A DNA stretch of 64,000 bases from Bordetella parapertussis (lineage in GTDB: Bacteria; Pseudomonadota; Gammaproteobacteria; Burkholderiales; Burkholderiaceae_A): contig CAMAXF010000005.1 in NCBI GenBank assembly GCA_945862305.1, forward strand, positions 1 to 64,000, read 5' to 3'. This document shows, in pieces, positions 7,612-16,994 of this stretch. The stretch's first letter is position 1; every line of letters starts with the position of its first letter. A program made the translations under genes and the position numbers. The notes under the pieces were generated by a model. It was given only the letters and a program-made list of their open reading frames with translations. It was not told where the DNA came from and ran no database searches.

Positions 7612-9023
7612 CCACTGCAACCCTCTCCAAACTCAAGATCGCCGGATGGATTGGCACCGGGCTCATCAGCGGCGTGCTGCTGAGTGTGGGCCTGTCGGCC
7701 TTGGCCCAACGCGAGTCTCGCCTGAGCCTGCCCGTCGACGAGCTGCGCCAGTTTGCAGAGGTGTATGGGGCGATCAAGTCCAACTATGTCGAGTCAGTGG
7801 AAGACAAGAAGCTCATCACCGAGGCCATCAGCGGCATGCTGACTGGTCTGGACCCGCACTCCACCTATCTCGATGCGGATGCATTTCGCGAGCTGCAGGT
7901 TGGTACCCAGGGTGAGTTTGGAGGCCTGGGCATTGAGGTGGGTGTGGAAGATGGCTTTGTGAAGGTCGTCTCGCCGATCGAGGACACCCCGGCCGACCGG
8001 GCTGGCGTGAAGGCCGGCGACCTCATCATCAAGATCAACGACAAGGCCACCAAGGGCATGAGCCTTCAAGATGCGGTCAAGCTCATGCGGGGCAAGCCCA
8101 AGACCAGCATCGAGCTCACCATCTCGCGCAAAGGTGTGAACCAGCCGATTGTCATCTCAATTGTTCGCGATGTGATCCGCGTTCAGAGTGTGAAGTCGAA
8201 CTGGGTCGCGCCCGGCTATGCCTATCTGCGCATCACCCAATTCCAGGAGCACACCGTCGAGACGATGGTGTCCCACCTCAACAAACTCATGGCCCAGGCC
8301 CAGTCGAACCCCGCGCAGCCCATCAAGGGCATCGTGCTCGACCTGCGCAACGACCCAGGCGGCCTGCTGCATGCAGCCGTGGGCGTGTCAGCAGCCTTCC
8401 TGCCGGGCGACATGGTCGTGGTGACCACCGATGGCCGACAGCCCGATGCCAAGCGCAGCTTCCGGACACGGGCCGAGGACTATCAGCGCGGCGGCAAAGA
8501 CCCTCTGGCCGACCTGCATCCGCTGGCCAAGTCCCTGCCCATGACCGTGCTGGTCAATGCAGGATCGGCATCCGCCTCCGAGATCGTGGCGGGCGCCCTC
8601 CAAGACCATGGCCGCGCCAAAGTGATCGGCACCCAGACCTTCGGAAAGGGCTCAGTCCAGACCATTCTGCCGCTCACGAGCAACACTGCCATCAAGCTCA
8701 CCACGGCCCGCTACTACACACCCAAGGGCCGGTCCATCCAGGCCAAGGGCATCCGGCCCGACTATTGGGTGGAAGAGACGGCCGAGGGCGACATCTCCGA
8801 CCGCTTCCGCCTTCGTGAGGCCGACCTCAACCGTCACCTCAACAATGGCCAGGGCCCTGAGCAGGGCTCGAGCGCGCAGAGCCGCACCCAGGGCAAGGAG
8901 CCTGCAGCCGATCGCAAGCCGGTTGCTTTTGGGTCGGCCGATGACCACCAGCTCAAGCAGGCCGTGGCCCTGCTTCAAGGCCAGCCCGTGGCGACCAACC
9001 CAGCGCCGCCAGAGCCCCAGTAA
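7608..9023 (+). CDS. ctpA: S41 family C-terminal processing peptidase
   Basis: Periplasmic Ser/Lys protease trimming the C-termini of envelope proteins. The 471-residue product has an uncleaved-type signal or anchor (residues 10-33), a PDZ domain (about 100-175, GGLGIEVG start) and the S41 core. By family spacing the catalytic residues are S322 (NAGSASASE), K347 (TFGKGSVQ) and Q351. The C-terminal 60 residues are polar and low complexity (GQGPEQGSSAQSRTQG). It overlaps gpmA by 4 nt and is followed by thiF after 12 bp, a common Burkholderiales trio. Confidence 0.94.
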   Translation: MTTATLSKLKIAGWIGTGLISGVLLSVGLSALAQRESRLSLPVDELRQFAEVYGAIKSNYVESVEDKKLITEAISGMLTGLDPHSTYLDADAFRELQVGTQGEFGGLGIEVGVEDGFVKVVSPIEDTPADRAGVKAGDLIIKINDKATKGMSLQDAVKLMRGKPKTSIELTISRKGVNQPIVISIVRDVIRVQSVKSNWVAPGYAYLRITQFQEHTVETMVSHLNKLMAQAQSNPAQPIKGIVLDLRNDPGGLLHAAVGVSAAFLPGDMVVVTTDGRQPDAKRSFRTRAEDYQRGGKDPLADLHPLAKSLPMTVLVNAGSASASEIVAGALQDHGRAKVIGTQTFGKGSVQTILPLTSNTAIKLTTARYYTPKGRSIQAKGIRPDYWVEETAEGDISDRFRLREADLNRHLNNGQGPEQGSSAQSRTQGKEPAADRKPVAFGSADDHQLKQAVALLQGQPVATNPAPPEPQ

Positions 9024-9035
9024 GCGCGGGGCATC

Positions 9036-9812
9036 GTGGCCCAGTTCGGCCCGCTCGACGAGGAGAGAACCTTCAGCCGCCAGCTTCTGCTGGCGGAGGT
9101 CGACGATGCGGCCCTGCAGCGGCTCAGGCATGCCGAGGTTCTGGTGGTGGGTGCTGGTGGGCTTGGCTGCCCCGCGGCCCAGTACCTTGCCGCAGCCGGT
9201 GTGGGCCGCCTGCGTTGGGTTGATGGCGACACGGTCGATGCCTCCAACCTGCCGCGTCAAGTGCTGTTTGGCCCGCATGATGTGGGCCGGCCCAAGGTGC
9301 TGGCGGGCCAGGCAAGCCTTGCGGACCGCACGCCTTTTTGCACCATCCTGGCCGAGGCTGAGCACGGCCATGCGGAGAACCTGCCGGGCTGGATCGCTCA
9401 GGCCGACGTCGTGCTCGACTGCACCGATCGCTTTGAAACCCGACAGCTCATCAACCGCCTCTGCGTGGCTGCGCACAAGCCACTGGTGATTGCCTCGGTC
9501 ATTCAGTGGTCGGGCCAGTTGCTGGTCGTGGATCCGCAGGCGCCAGAGGCGGGCTGCTATGCCTGCCTCTTTGAGCCCGGCCTCGAAGGCGCGGATGCGG
9601 CCTGCGGCGCATTCGGGGTGTTCTCCACGGCCGCTGGCATGGTGGGCCTCATGCAGGCACACGAGGCCCTGCAACTGCTCATGGGGCTTCCCGTCCAGGC
9701 GGGTGAACTGCGCCTCATCGATGCCAAGCGGCTTGAAATTTCTCGGGTGACGGTGCCGCGGCATCCAGGCTGCAGCGTCTGCGCGACATCCCAACAGCAC
9801 CAAAGCCTTTAG
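9036..9812 (+). CDS. ThiF/MoeB/HesA family adenylyltransferase
   Basis: E1-like enzyme that adenylates the C-terminal Gly-Gly of a sulfur-carrier protein (ThiS or MoaD). The 258-residue protein shows the nucleotide loop VVGAGGLGCPAAQYLA (about 36-51), the substrate arginine region SNLPRQVLFG, D-T-R in DCTDRFETR, and a zinc site formed by CYAC (about 175) and CSVC near the C-terminus. Start is GTG after a weak GCGGGG. Sequence alone does not separate ThiF from MoeB; no thi or moa gene is nearby. Third gene of gpmA-ctpA-thiF. Confidence 0.87.
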   Translation: MAQFGPLDEERTFSRQLLLAEVDDAALQRLRHAEVLVVGAGGLGCPAAQYLAAAGVGRLRWVDGDTVDASNLPRQVLFGPHDVGRPKVLAGQASLADRTPFCTILAEAEHGHAENLPGWIAQADVVLDCTDRFETRQLINRLCVAAHKPLVIASVIQWSGQLLVVDPQAPEAGCYACLFEPGLEGADAACGAFGVFSTAAGMVGLMQAHEALQLLMGLPVQAGELRLIDAKRLEISRVTVPRHPGCSVCATSQQHQSL

Positions 9813-9871
9813 TCCCCCAAACCCCCTGCCCCCCACGAACCCCTTGGCGGCCAGGACGTGGCGGCCACGAC

Positions 9872-10471
9872 CTAGAAAAGCCTGGGGAGAATCTCGGCCG
9901 CGTGCTCTGCCGGCTGCTGCTTGAAGCCTGTCTTGGCGAATCGAAGCCACCGGCCCATCACAAAGCCCATGGCCAGGCTCGCCTGACTGGTCGGGTCGGC
10001 CGAACCGCCTTCAACGGCCTCAAGCTTCAAGGTCTGGCGCAGGGAGGCCTCGATGCGATCCATGATCTGGTTGACCCGCTGCTGCAGACGGGCATGCTCA
10101 AAGACAATGGCCTCGCCAATGAGCACCCGTGTCATGCCAGGGTTCTTCTCCGCGAAGGCCAGCAGCATGTTCACGATGGCGCGCGCCTTTTGAATGGGGG
10201 TCTCGGACGAGGCGTCGATCTGATTGATGAGGCCGAAGATGGTCTGCTCGATGAACTCCAGCAGGCCTTCATACATCTGGGCCTTGCTCGCAAAGTGTCG
10301 GTAGAGGGCGGCCTCTGAGACTTGCAGCCGGGCGGCCAGGGCTGCGGTCGTGACCCGCTCGGCCTCACCCTCTTCCAGCATGGCCGCAATGGCCTGCAGG
10401 ATCTGCAGGCGGCGCTCGCCGGGCTTGGGCCGCTTGCGAGGGGTCTCAGCTGAATCTTCGGCTTCAGTCAT
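9872..10471 (-). CDS. slmA: TetR-family nucleoid occlusion factor SlmA
   Basis: DNA-binding inhibitor of FtsZ assembly over the nucleoid. The 199-residue protein has a TetR helix-turn-helix (VTTAALAARLQVSEAALYRHF, about residues 40-60) followed by SKAQMYEGLLEFIEQTIF, very close to SlmA; the long ligand domain is typical. Start chosen at MTEAEDS because AGGAGA lies eight bases upstream and the ATG overlaps the stop of the HAD gene as ATGACTGA. Last gene of a ten-gene minus-strand run. Confidence 0.88.
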   Translation of the reverse strand: MTEAEDSAETPRKRPKPGERRLQILQAIAAMLEEGEAERVTTAALAARLQVSEAALYRHFASKAQMYEGLLEFIEQTIFGLINQIDASSETPIQKARAIVNMLLAFAEKNPGMTRVLIGEAIVFEHARLQQRVNQIMDRIEASLRQTLKLEAVEGGSADPTSQASLAMGFVMGRWLRFAKTGFKQQPAEHAAEILPRLF

Positions 10472-11231
10472 GGGCTCTCCTGCGGACGCTGTCTCCAAGA
10501 CGCGCCAACGCTGAAAGGCAGTTTACTTGATGATGCGCAAAAACTGGACGCTGCGCACTCGGGGGGCGGCCCAGCGACCAGCCCTTGGCCCGTTGGGCGG
10601 CCGAGGCCCAGACCCGCGCCGTCCGAAGGCCCGCCCGATGCGCGCCACGCAGGTTATCGGTGCTGTCATCCACGAGAATCACCTGCCCGGCGGGCCGCCC
10701 TGTGAGCCGCACGAGCCGCCGCCAGAGCCATGGCGAGGGCTTGGGCCGAAGCCGGCCGATGGCCCGCATGTCCTCCACACAAATGATCCGCTCGAACTGA
10801 CGGTCCAGGCCCAGGAAGCGCAGCACCCGCCAGGCGTATTGGCGCGGCGCATTGGTGAGCAGCCAGTGTCGGCCTCGCAGGCGTCGCAGGCGCAGCGACT
10901 GGCCCCGAACCGGCAGCAGGTGGTCGAGCAGGTCGTGGTCTGGATGGGTCTGGTGAAGGAAGTCGGTGGCATCGATGCCGTCATGGGCCACCAGCCCCAA
11001 GAGCGTGGCGCCATACCGGCGCCAATACCGCTGCCGGCGCTCACTGGCCTGCTCTCGGGACAGGCCCAGCCGAGACATGATGTAGTCCGTCATGCGTCGA
11101 TTGATCTCGGCCATGAGCCGATGGCTCGCGTCGTGCAGGGTGTTGTCGAGGTCGAGAAGCCAGACCGGGCCGTGGCCCGCATCACGGCTGCGGCCGGGCC
11201 GAATGCGGCCCAGCCCGTGGTGCAAGGGCAT
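10464..11231 (-). CDS. HAD-family pyrimidine 5'-nucleotidase
   Basis: A 255-residue HAD phosphatase with motif I DLDNTLHDAS (about 27-36), motif II LLTNAP, the motif III lysine in RPKPSPW and motif IV VDDSTDN. This pattern is that of the SDT1/PPM-type nucleotidases which dephosphorylate UMP or CMP. The first 22 residues are Arg/Gly rich and poorly conserved, so a downstream start is possible. It lies 1 nt after argB and overlaps slmA by 8 nt; argB-HAD-slmA order recurs in Burkholderiales. Confidence 0.85.
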   Translation of the reverse strand: MPLHHGLGRIRPGRSRDAGHGPVWLLDLDNTLHDASHRLMAEINRRMTDYIMSRLGLSREQASERRQRYWRRYGATLLGLVAHDGIDATDFLHQTHPDHDLLDHLLPVRGQSLRLRRLRGRHWLLTNAPRQYAWRVLRFLGLDRQFERIICVEDMRAIGRLRPKPSPWLWRRLVRLTGRPAGQVILVDDSTDNLRGAHRAGLRTARVWASAAQRAKGWSLGRPPSAQRPVFAHHQVNCLSALARLGDSVRRRAHD

Positions 11232-11232
11232 G

Positions 11233-12126
<894 letters not shown>

Positions 12127-12555
12127 CTAGTCGCCGAACTGCTTTTGCCGCAGTTCCCGACGCTGCTGGGCCTCGATCGAGAGCGTGGCCGTGGGGCGTG
12201 CGAGCAGCCGCTGCAGGCCGATGGGCTCGCCCGTCTCCTCGCAGTAGCCGTACTCGCCTGAATCGATGCTGGCCAGGGCCTGCTGCACTTTCTTGATGAG
12301 CTTGCGCTCCCGGTCGCGGGTTCGCAGCTCCAAGGCATGCTCCTCCTCGATGGTGGCGCGGTCTGCTGGGTCCGGCACGAGCACCGTCTCACGCAGGTGC
12401 TCGGTGGTCTCGCCTGCATTCGAACGCAGCTCGGCCTCAAGGGCCACGAGCCGGCGGCGAAAGAAGTCGAGCTGGGCGGGGCTCATGTAGGCGCTCTCTG
12501 GCTGGGCCAGGAGCTGTTCTTCTGTTTCGATCATCTTGGATGCTGCTTGCTTCAT
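12127..12555 (-). CDS. dksA: RNA polymerase-binding transcription factor DksA, cysteine-depleted form
   Basis: Secondary-channel regulator of RNA polymerase that works with ppGpp. The 142-residue protein has the coiled coil (about 30-97) with the functional tip D62-PA-D65-R-A67, matching the essential D-x-x-D-x-A. The C-terminal globule keeps YCEETGEPIG and RPTATLSIEAQQRRE but only one of four zinc cysteines (C105); the others are Thr, Ser and Ala. This zinc-independent form is common in betaproteobacteria. ATG 12555 preferred over GTG 12558, with AAGG upstream. It follows a COG0523 metal GTPase after 21 bp. Confidence 0.93.
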   Translation of the reverse strand: MKQAASKMIETEEQLLAQPESAYMSPAQLDFFRRRLVALEAELRSNAGETTEHLRETVLVPDPADRATIEEEHALELRTRDRERKLIKKVQQALASIDSGEYGYCEETGEPIGLQRLLARPTATLSIEAQQRRELRQKQFGD

Positions 12556-12576
12556 CACGGCTGCCTTCTATTTTCT

Positions 12577-13551
12577 TCAGGCTGGCGCCAGACATTGGCG
12601 CAGGCCCTTCTCGATTGTATCCCTCGGCAGACGCCGGCCGATGAAGACAATCCTGCTCTGCCGTGGCTCGCCAGCCTTCCATGGCCGGCCCTTGTCACCG
12701 CCCATCAGCATGTGAACCCCCTGGAAAACCATCTGGTGGTCGTTGTCCTTCATCCAGAGCACGCCCTTGTACCGAAGCAACTGCGGCCCGTAGGCCTGTG
12801 AGACGGCCGACATGAAGCCCTCGAATCGGTCGTTGTGAAACGGCTGGTCGGCCTTGAACACAAACGAGCTCACGTCGTCGGTGTGGTGATGGTGGGCCTC
12901 GGTGTCAAGGAAGTTGGGGTCTATCTCCAGGGCCGCATTGAGATGAAAGCCACCAATGTCGAGGAGCTGATCGATCTTGGCCTCTCCGAAATGCACCAGC
13001 GCCTGGGGTGCACGCGGGTTCATGCGACGAAGCCGGTCCTGCAGGCGCGTCAATGCCTCGGCCGTGACCAGGTCTGACTTGGAGATCAGCAGGCGGTCTG
13101 CAAAGCCCACCTGCGCCTGCGCCTCTGCATTCTCATCGAGCTGCTGAGGGCCATGCTGGGCATCGACCACCGTGATCACCGCATCGAGCAGATAGCGCTC
13201 GGCCACGGCATCGTCGACGAAGAAGGTCTGGGCCACTGGGCCGGGCTCGGCCAGGCCGGTGGTCTCAATGACCACGCGATCAAAGGAAATTTCGCCCTTC
13301 TCGCGCCGGTCGTGCAGGCGGCCCAGCATCTCCACGAGATCGCCACGGACCGTGCAGCACAGGCAGCCGTTGTTCATCTCGACAATGCGCTCCTGCCGAT
13401 CTTCAAACAGGAGTTCGTTGTCGATGCTCTCTGCACCGAACTCGTTTTCGATGACCGCCATTCGCTGGCCGTGCTCCTCTTGCAGCAGGCGCTTGAGCAG
13501 GGTGGTTTTGCCGGCACCCAGAAAGCCGGTGAGGATGGTGACAGGAATCAT
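12577..13551 (-). CDS. COG0523/CobW-family G3E GTPase (metal chaperone)
   Basis: G3E P-loop GTPase of the CobW/YjiA/ZigA group, thought to deliver metals, often zinc, to client proteins. The 324-residue product has Walker A GFLGAGKTT (9-17), the metal-binding CLCC (63-66), a switch region TTGLAEPGP, the guanine-specificity SKSD motif and a His-rich loop HHHHTDD at about 225-231, then the CobW C-terminal domain. Start MIPVTIL matches the family. No Zur box was recognised nearby. Lies between xerC and dksA. Confidence 0.9.
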   Translation of the reverse strand: MIPVTILTGFLGAGKTTLLKRLLQEEHGQRMAVIENEFGAESIDNELLFEDRQERIVEMNNGCLCCTVRGDLVEMLGRLHDRREKGEISFDRVVIETTGLAEPGPVAQTFFVDDAVAERYLLDAVITVVDAQHGPQQLDENAEAQAQVGFADRLLISKSDLVTAEALTRLQDRLRRMNPRAPQALVHFGEAKIDQLLDIGGFHLNAALEIDPNFLDTEAHHHHTDDVSSFVFKADQPFHNDRFEGFMSAVSQAYGPQLLRYKGVLWMKDNDHQMVFQGVHMLMGGDKGRPWKAGEPRQSRIVFIGRRLPRDTIEKGLRQCLAPA

Positions 13552-13555
13552 GGGG

Positions 13556-14527
13556 CTATTTTGCATCCTTCTCGCCATCGGCCTGCACGCGCTTGGCCCG
13601 TGGGTGGGCGGCGTCGTAGACCGAGGAGAGCCGCTGAAAATCAAGGTGGGTGTAGACCTGCGTGGTGGCGATCTGTGCATGGCCGAGCATGTCCTGCACG
13701 GCCCGAAGGTCTCCACTGGACTGCAGCAGGTGGCTTGCGAATGAATGCCGCAGCATGTGCGGGTGCACCGCCTGGCCAAGTCCGGACTGCCGGGCCTGGG
13801 CCGTGAAGGCCCGCTCAATGCCGCGTCCCGAGAGTCGACCGCCTCTTCGGTTCAAGAACAAGGGCTGATTGGGCGCCGCCAATGCCTGCTGGCGTTGCGC
13901 GTCAAATGGGCTTGCCCGCACGGCGAGCCAGTCTTGCAGGGCCGCCACCGCCGGAGCGCCCATGGGCACCACCCGTGTCTTGCGGCCCTTGCCCACCACG
14001 GTGACCAATTGCTCCTGCAGGTCGGCCCAGCCGTGCATGGGGTCTGCCGAGGGGGCCAGGTTTAAGCCCACCAACTCGGAAAGTCGAAGGCCCGATGCAT
14101 AGGTGAGCTCCAGCAAGGCCCGCGCCCGGGCGGCCTGCCAGCCAGACAACGGCCCATCCCCTGTGGCCTGCGTGCCCGAGACATAGGCGCAGGCTGCATC
14201 GACGGAGAGGGCCTTGGGAAGCAAACGTTCGGCCTTGGGCGCCTTCAATGCCGCCACCGGATTCTGGCTCAGGACCCGCTGGCTCACCAGCCATGCGAAG
14301 TAGCCTCGCCAGGCTGCAAGCCTTCGGCGCAAGGACCTCGGCGCGAGCCCGCCCTGGGCCATCTTGGCCAGCACGGGCCGAAGCTGCTGCGTGGTGCAGG
14401 CCTCCAAGGGCAGGCCTGCGAGGGCCTCGGTCAGGGCCGCGAGGTCTCGTCGGTAGGCATCAATCGTCTGGGCAGAGTAGTGCTGCAGGGCCAACTGCCC
14501 GAGGTAGTCCTCTGGGCCAGTGGCCAT
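13556..14527 (-). CDS. xerC: Site-specific tyrosine recombinase XerC
   Basis: Resolves chromosome dimers at dif with XerD and FtsK. The 323-residue protein has an N-terminal core-binding SAM-like domain and a catalytic domain with the complete set R148 (ASGLRLSEL), K180 (VVGKGRKTR), H257-xx-R260 (HPHMLRHSF), H283 (LGHAQIATT) and nucleophile Y292 (QVYTHLDF). Upstream extension of the frame overlaps DUF484 and was rejected; the chosen ATG follows the DUF484 stop by one base. The DUF484-xerC pairing favours XerC over a phage integrase. Confidence 0.93.
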   Translation of the reverse strand: MATGPEDYLGQLALQHYSAQTIDAYRRDLAALTEALAGLPLEACTTQQLRPVLAKMAQGGLAPRSLRRRLAAWRGYFAWLVSQRVLSQNPVAALKAPKAERLLPKALSVDAACAYVSGTQATGDGPLSGWQAARARALLELTYASGLRLSELVGLNLAPSADPMHGWADLQEQLVTVVGKGRKTRVVPMGAPAVAALQDWLAVRASPFDAQRQQALAAPNQPLFLNRRGGRLSGRGIERAFTAQARQSGLGQAVHPHMLRHSFASHLLQSSGDLRAVQDMLGHAQIATTQVYTHLDFQRLSSVYDAAHPRAKRVQADGEKDAK

Positions 14528-14528
14528 C

Positions 14529-15233
14529 TCAGTCCGTTGCAGGCCGGGGGCTGGCCAGGGACTGCAAGGCGGCGCTGGCCAACTCCGACAGACGCTCAAG
14601 GAAGTCGATGCCCTGATCGGGTGAGAAGCGGCCGGGGTCTGGCGCGCCAAAAACCAGCAGGCCAAAGCTCGATGGGGCGGCACCCACCCGCAGGGGCAGG
14701 ATGGCCACCGAGCCGCCCTGCACGGCATCGCGCTGGGCGGACGAGAGCACGCCCAGGGCCAACTGCGCCTGGTGCGCACCCACCGGCAGGCAGATGGGCC
14801 GCATGAGGTCATCGGCCAGGGCCACGGCTGGGTCGTCTGCTGCCACCTGCCAGGCCGGGGCCTTCTTCTTGGTGGTTGGCCCCCAAATGGCCAAGGCCGC
14901 AGCCGGCAAAGTGAAGCGCTTGGCCAGGCCAGCTGCCATGCCATCGGCCCGTGCCGCGGCATCAGCGCCCTGCAGGAGGTCGCGAATCCACAGCATGAGC
15001 TGGTCCTCGAGTCGACGATTGTCCTGGGCGTTGTGGACCATGGCCGTCATGCGCGACTCCAGCGCCTTGATGCGTTCGCGCAGAACAATGGTCTGCCGCT
15101 CAATGAGAGAGACCGATCCATTGGACTGGCCATGGGGAATGGCGAGGTCTCCGAGCAGGTCGGGGTGCCGATCAAAAAAATCGGGATGGGCCTGAAGGAA
15201 GGCGGCCACGGCCGCATCGTTGACTGCACTCAT
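14529..15233 (-). CDS. DUF484 family protein (GAF-like)
   Basis: A 234-residue cytosolic protein with the typical N-terminus FLQAHPDFFDRHPDLLGDL (about 12-30), a short coiled coil (SLIERQTIVLRERIKALE) and a C-terminal GAF-like fold ending FLERLSELASAALQS. DUF484 genes lie between dapF and xerC in many proteobacteria; the molecular function is unknown. The ATG overlaps the dapF stop by 4 nt and the stop is 1 nt before xerC. Confidence 0.88.
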   Translation of the reverse strand: MSAVNDAAVAAFLQAHPDFFDRHPDLLGDLAIPHGQSNGSVSLIERQTIVLRERIKALESRMTAMVHNAQDNRRLEDQLMLWIRDLLQGADAAARADGMAAGLAKRFTLPAAALAIWGPTTKKKAPAWQVAADDPAVALADDLMRPICLPVGAHQAQLALGVLSSAQRDAVQGGSVAILPLRVGAAPSSFGLLVFGAPDPGRFSPDQGIDFLERLSELASAALQSLASPRPATD

Positions 15234-16126
15234 GAGAACCAGACTCCTTCAAAGACATTGGCCGCAGGGCCCGTGAGAAACACACTGGCGCCGGGCTCGC
15301 CAGACCACTGCACCTGCAGGCGGCCACCGGTGGTCGACACCGACACCGCCGCTCCTTTTTTGAGCTGGCCATGCAGCATGCCCGAGACCACCGCCGCGCA
15401 GGCCCCCGTGCCGCACGACAGGGTCTCACCCGCCCCACGCTCAAAGACGCGAAGGCGAATCGTCGCCTCATCCACCCTCTGGGCATAGCCCGCATTGACC
15501 CGACGGGGCAGGCGCGGATGCGACTCCAGCCAAGGCCCCGCTTGGGCCACGGGAAAGGCGGCCACATCTGCCACCCACTCCACCAGGTGCGGGTTGCCCA
15601 TCGAGACTGCAGAGAGCCAGTGACACTGGCCAGATGCATCATCCAAGCCATACACAGGATGGCCCCCTTCCATGCGCTGAGGCAGTCCTTGCACATCGAA
15701 GGGTAGGTCCGCAGCAGCCCACCTTGGCGCGCCCATGTCCACTGTGACATCGCCGTTGGCCTCCACCCGCGGCTGAATGAGGCCAGCCTTGGTCTTCACC
15801 CGAATCACCGGGCCAGTGGCCAGGCCATGGTCAACCACATAGCGTGCAAAGCAGCGGGCACCATTTCCGCACTGCTCCACCTCGTGGCCATCGGCATTGA
15901 AAATTCTGTAGACAAAATCGGCCTCGGGACTCGAGGAGGCCTCCACCAGAAGGATCTGGTCTGCCCCGATGCCCAGGCGTCGGTCTGCCATGGCCCTCAG
16001 GCGCTCGGGGGCCAGCACATCGGACGACAACCCGGCCCGCGCATCGATCACGATGAAATCGTTGCCAGCGCCATGCATCTTGGTGAACGGAATGCCAGAG
16101 GGGTTGCCCATGCTCGGATTATCCAT
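15230..16126 (-). CDS. dapF: Diaminopimelate epimerase
   Basis: Converts LL- to meso-diaminopimelate for lysine and peptidoglycan. The catalytic cysteines are in EQCGNGARCFA and SCGTGACAA; FTKMHGAGNDF near the start and MGNPHLV in the middle are family signatures. I use the ATG at 16126 (MDNPSMGNP), whose ATGGATAA overlaps the lpxL-like stop by 8 nt, the same style as two other junctions in this run. An ATG at 16111 is also possible. 298 residues with the first choice. Confidence 0.94.
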   Translation of the reverse strand: MDNPSMGNPSGIPFTKMHGAGNDFIVIDARAGLSSDVLAPERLRAMADRRLGIGADQILLVEASSSPEADFVYRIFNADGHEVEQCGNGARCFARYVVDHGLATGPVIRVKTKAGLIQPRVEANGDVTVDMGAPRWAAADLPFDVQGLPQRMEGGHPVYGLDDASGQCHWLSAVSMGNPHLVEWVADVAAFPVAQAGPWLESHPRLPRRVNAGYAQRVDEATIRLRVFERGAGETLSCGTGACAAVVSGMLHGQLKKGAAVSVSTTGGRLQVQWSGEPGASVFLTGPAANVFEGVWFS

Positions 16127-16994
16127 AGACCGACGGGGCCTCGGCGGGCCGGGTCTTGAACCGGCGGTGCGTCCAGAGGTATTGGCTCGGCGCCTCCAGC
16201 ACACGGGCCTCGATGAAGTCATTCATGCGCTGCACGGCCGACAACAGGTCTTCATCCCGATCGTGGGTCCAGGGTGGGTGGAACACAGCCCGATAGCCGG
16301 TCTCGGTCATGGTGGTCACCAGGGGCAGCACGGCCGCGCCCGTCAATTGGGCAAGCCGCACCACGCTGGTCACCGTGGCCGCGGGCTGGCCGAAGAAGTT
16401 GGCAAAGACGGCATCGCGTTCACCGAAGTCCATGTCCGGCAGGAAGTAGGCGGGAAGGCCGCGCCTGACCAGTCGGGCCAGGCGTGCAATGCCATCGTTG
16501 CGTGGCACCAGAATGGGCTCATTGAATCGGCTGCGCACCGAGAGCACCCAGTCATTGAGGCGTTGGCTGGGCTGGCTGGAGTACATCGACACGATTTGTG
16601 TGAGCAACTGAAGCCGAACGCCTCCTGCATCGAGGCCGAGAAAATGCGGGGCCAGCACGATGACCGGCTGGCCTTTGAGTGCCTCGAGCCGCCATGCATC
16701 CACCACCTCAACCCAGTCGGAGAGCGTCGGTGCATCGCACTGCCCCAGGGCAAAGCGATCGAAAAAGGCGCGGGCATAGCAGACGAAATGCGTGCGAGCA
16801 ATATCCCGACGGGCCGCAGGCGAAAGGCTCGGCAGGCAGAGGGCCAGGTTGCGAAGCGCCACCCGACGTCGACGGGCCACCACATAAAACAGCAGCCAGC
16901 CCAGGCCTTCTTCCATGCGTCGGCGCAGCGGTCGCGGCAGCCTTGCGATGGAAGCGGCAACCCAGAGCCCTGCCTGTATAAAGCCTTCACGCAT
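16119..16994 (-). CDS. LpxL/HtrB-type lipid A acyltransferase (first copy in genome order)
   Basis: Inner-membrane late acyltransferase that adds a secondary acyl chain to Kdo-lipid A. The 291-residue protein has an N-terminal membrane helix, the catalytic H-x4-D motif in APHFLGLD (about 120-127), FLPDMDFG and the C-terminal QYLWTHRRFK. The start ATGCGTGA overlaps the stop of the upstream paralogue by 8 nt. Two adjacent paralogues before dapF are usual in Burkholderiales; which one is LpxL and which LpxM-like cannot be told here. Confidence 0.88.
   Translation of the reverse strand: MREGFIQAGLWVAASIARLPRPLRRRMEEGLGWLLFYVVARRRRVALRNLALCLPSLSPAARRDIARTHFVCYARAFFDRFALGQCDAPTLSDWVEVVDAWRLEALKGQPVIVLAPHFLGLDAGGVRLQLLTQIVSMYSSQPSQRLNDWVLSVRSRFNEPILVPRNDGIARLARLVRRGLPAYFLPDMDFGERDAVFANFFGQPAATVTSVVRLAQLTGAAVLPLVTTMTETGYRAVFHPPWTHDRDEDLLSAVQRMNDFIEARVLEAPSQYLWTHRRFKTRPAEAPSVYG

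Noticed and set aside
8652..9950. A 432-codon minus-strand frame opposite ctpA and thiF
   Set aside because: Covers two strong plus-strand genes and resembles no family.
13556..14527. xerC as a phage or integron integrase
   Set aside because: Position after dapF-DUF484, no attachment repeats, no tRNA, and no cargo nearby.
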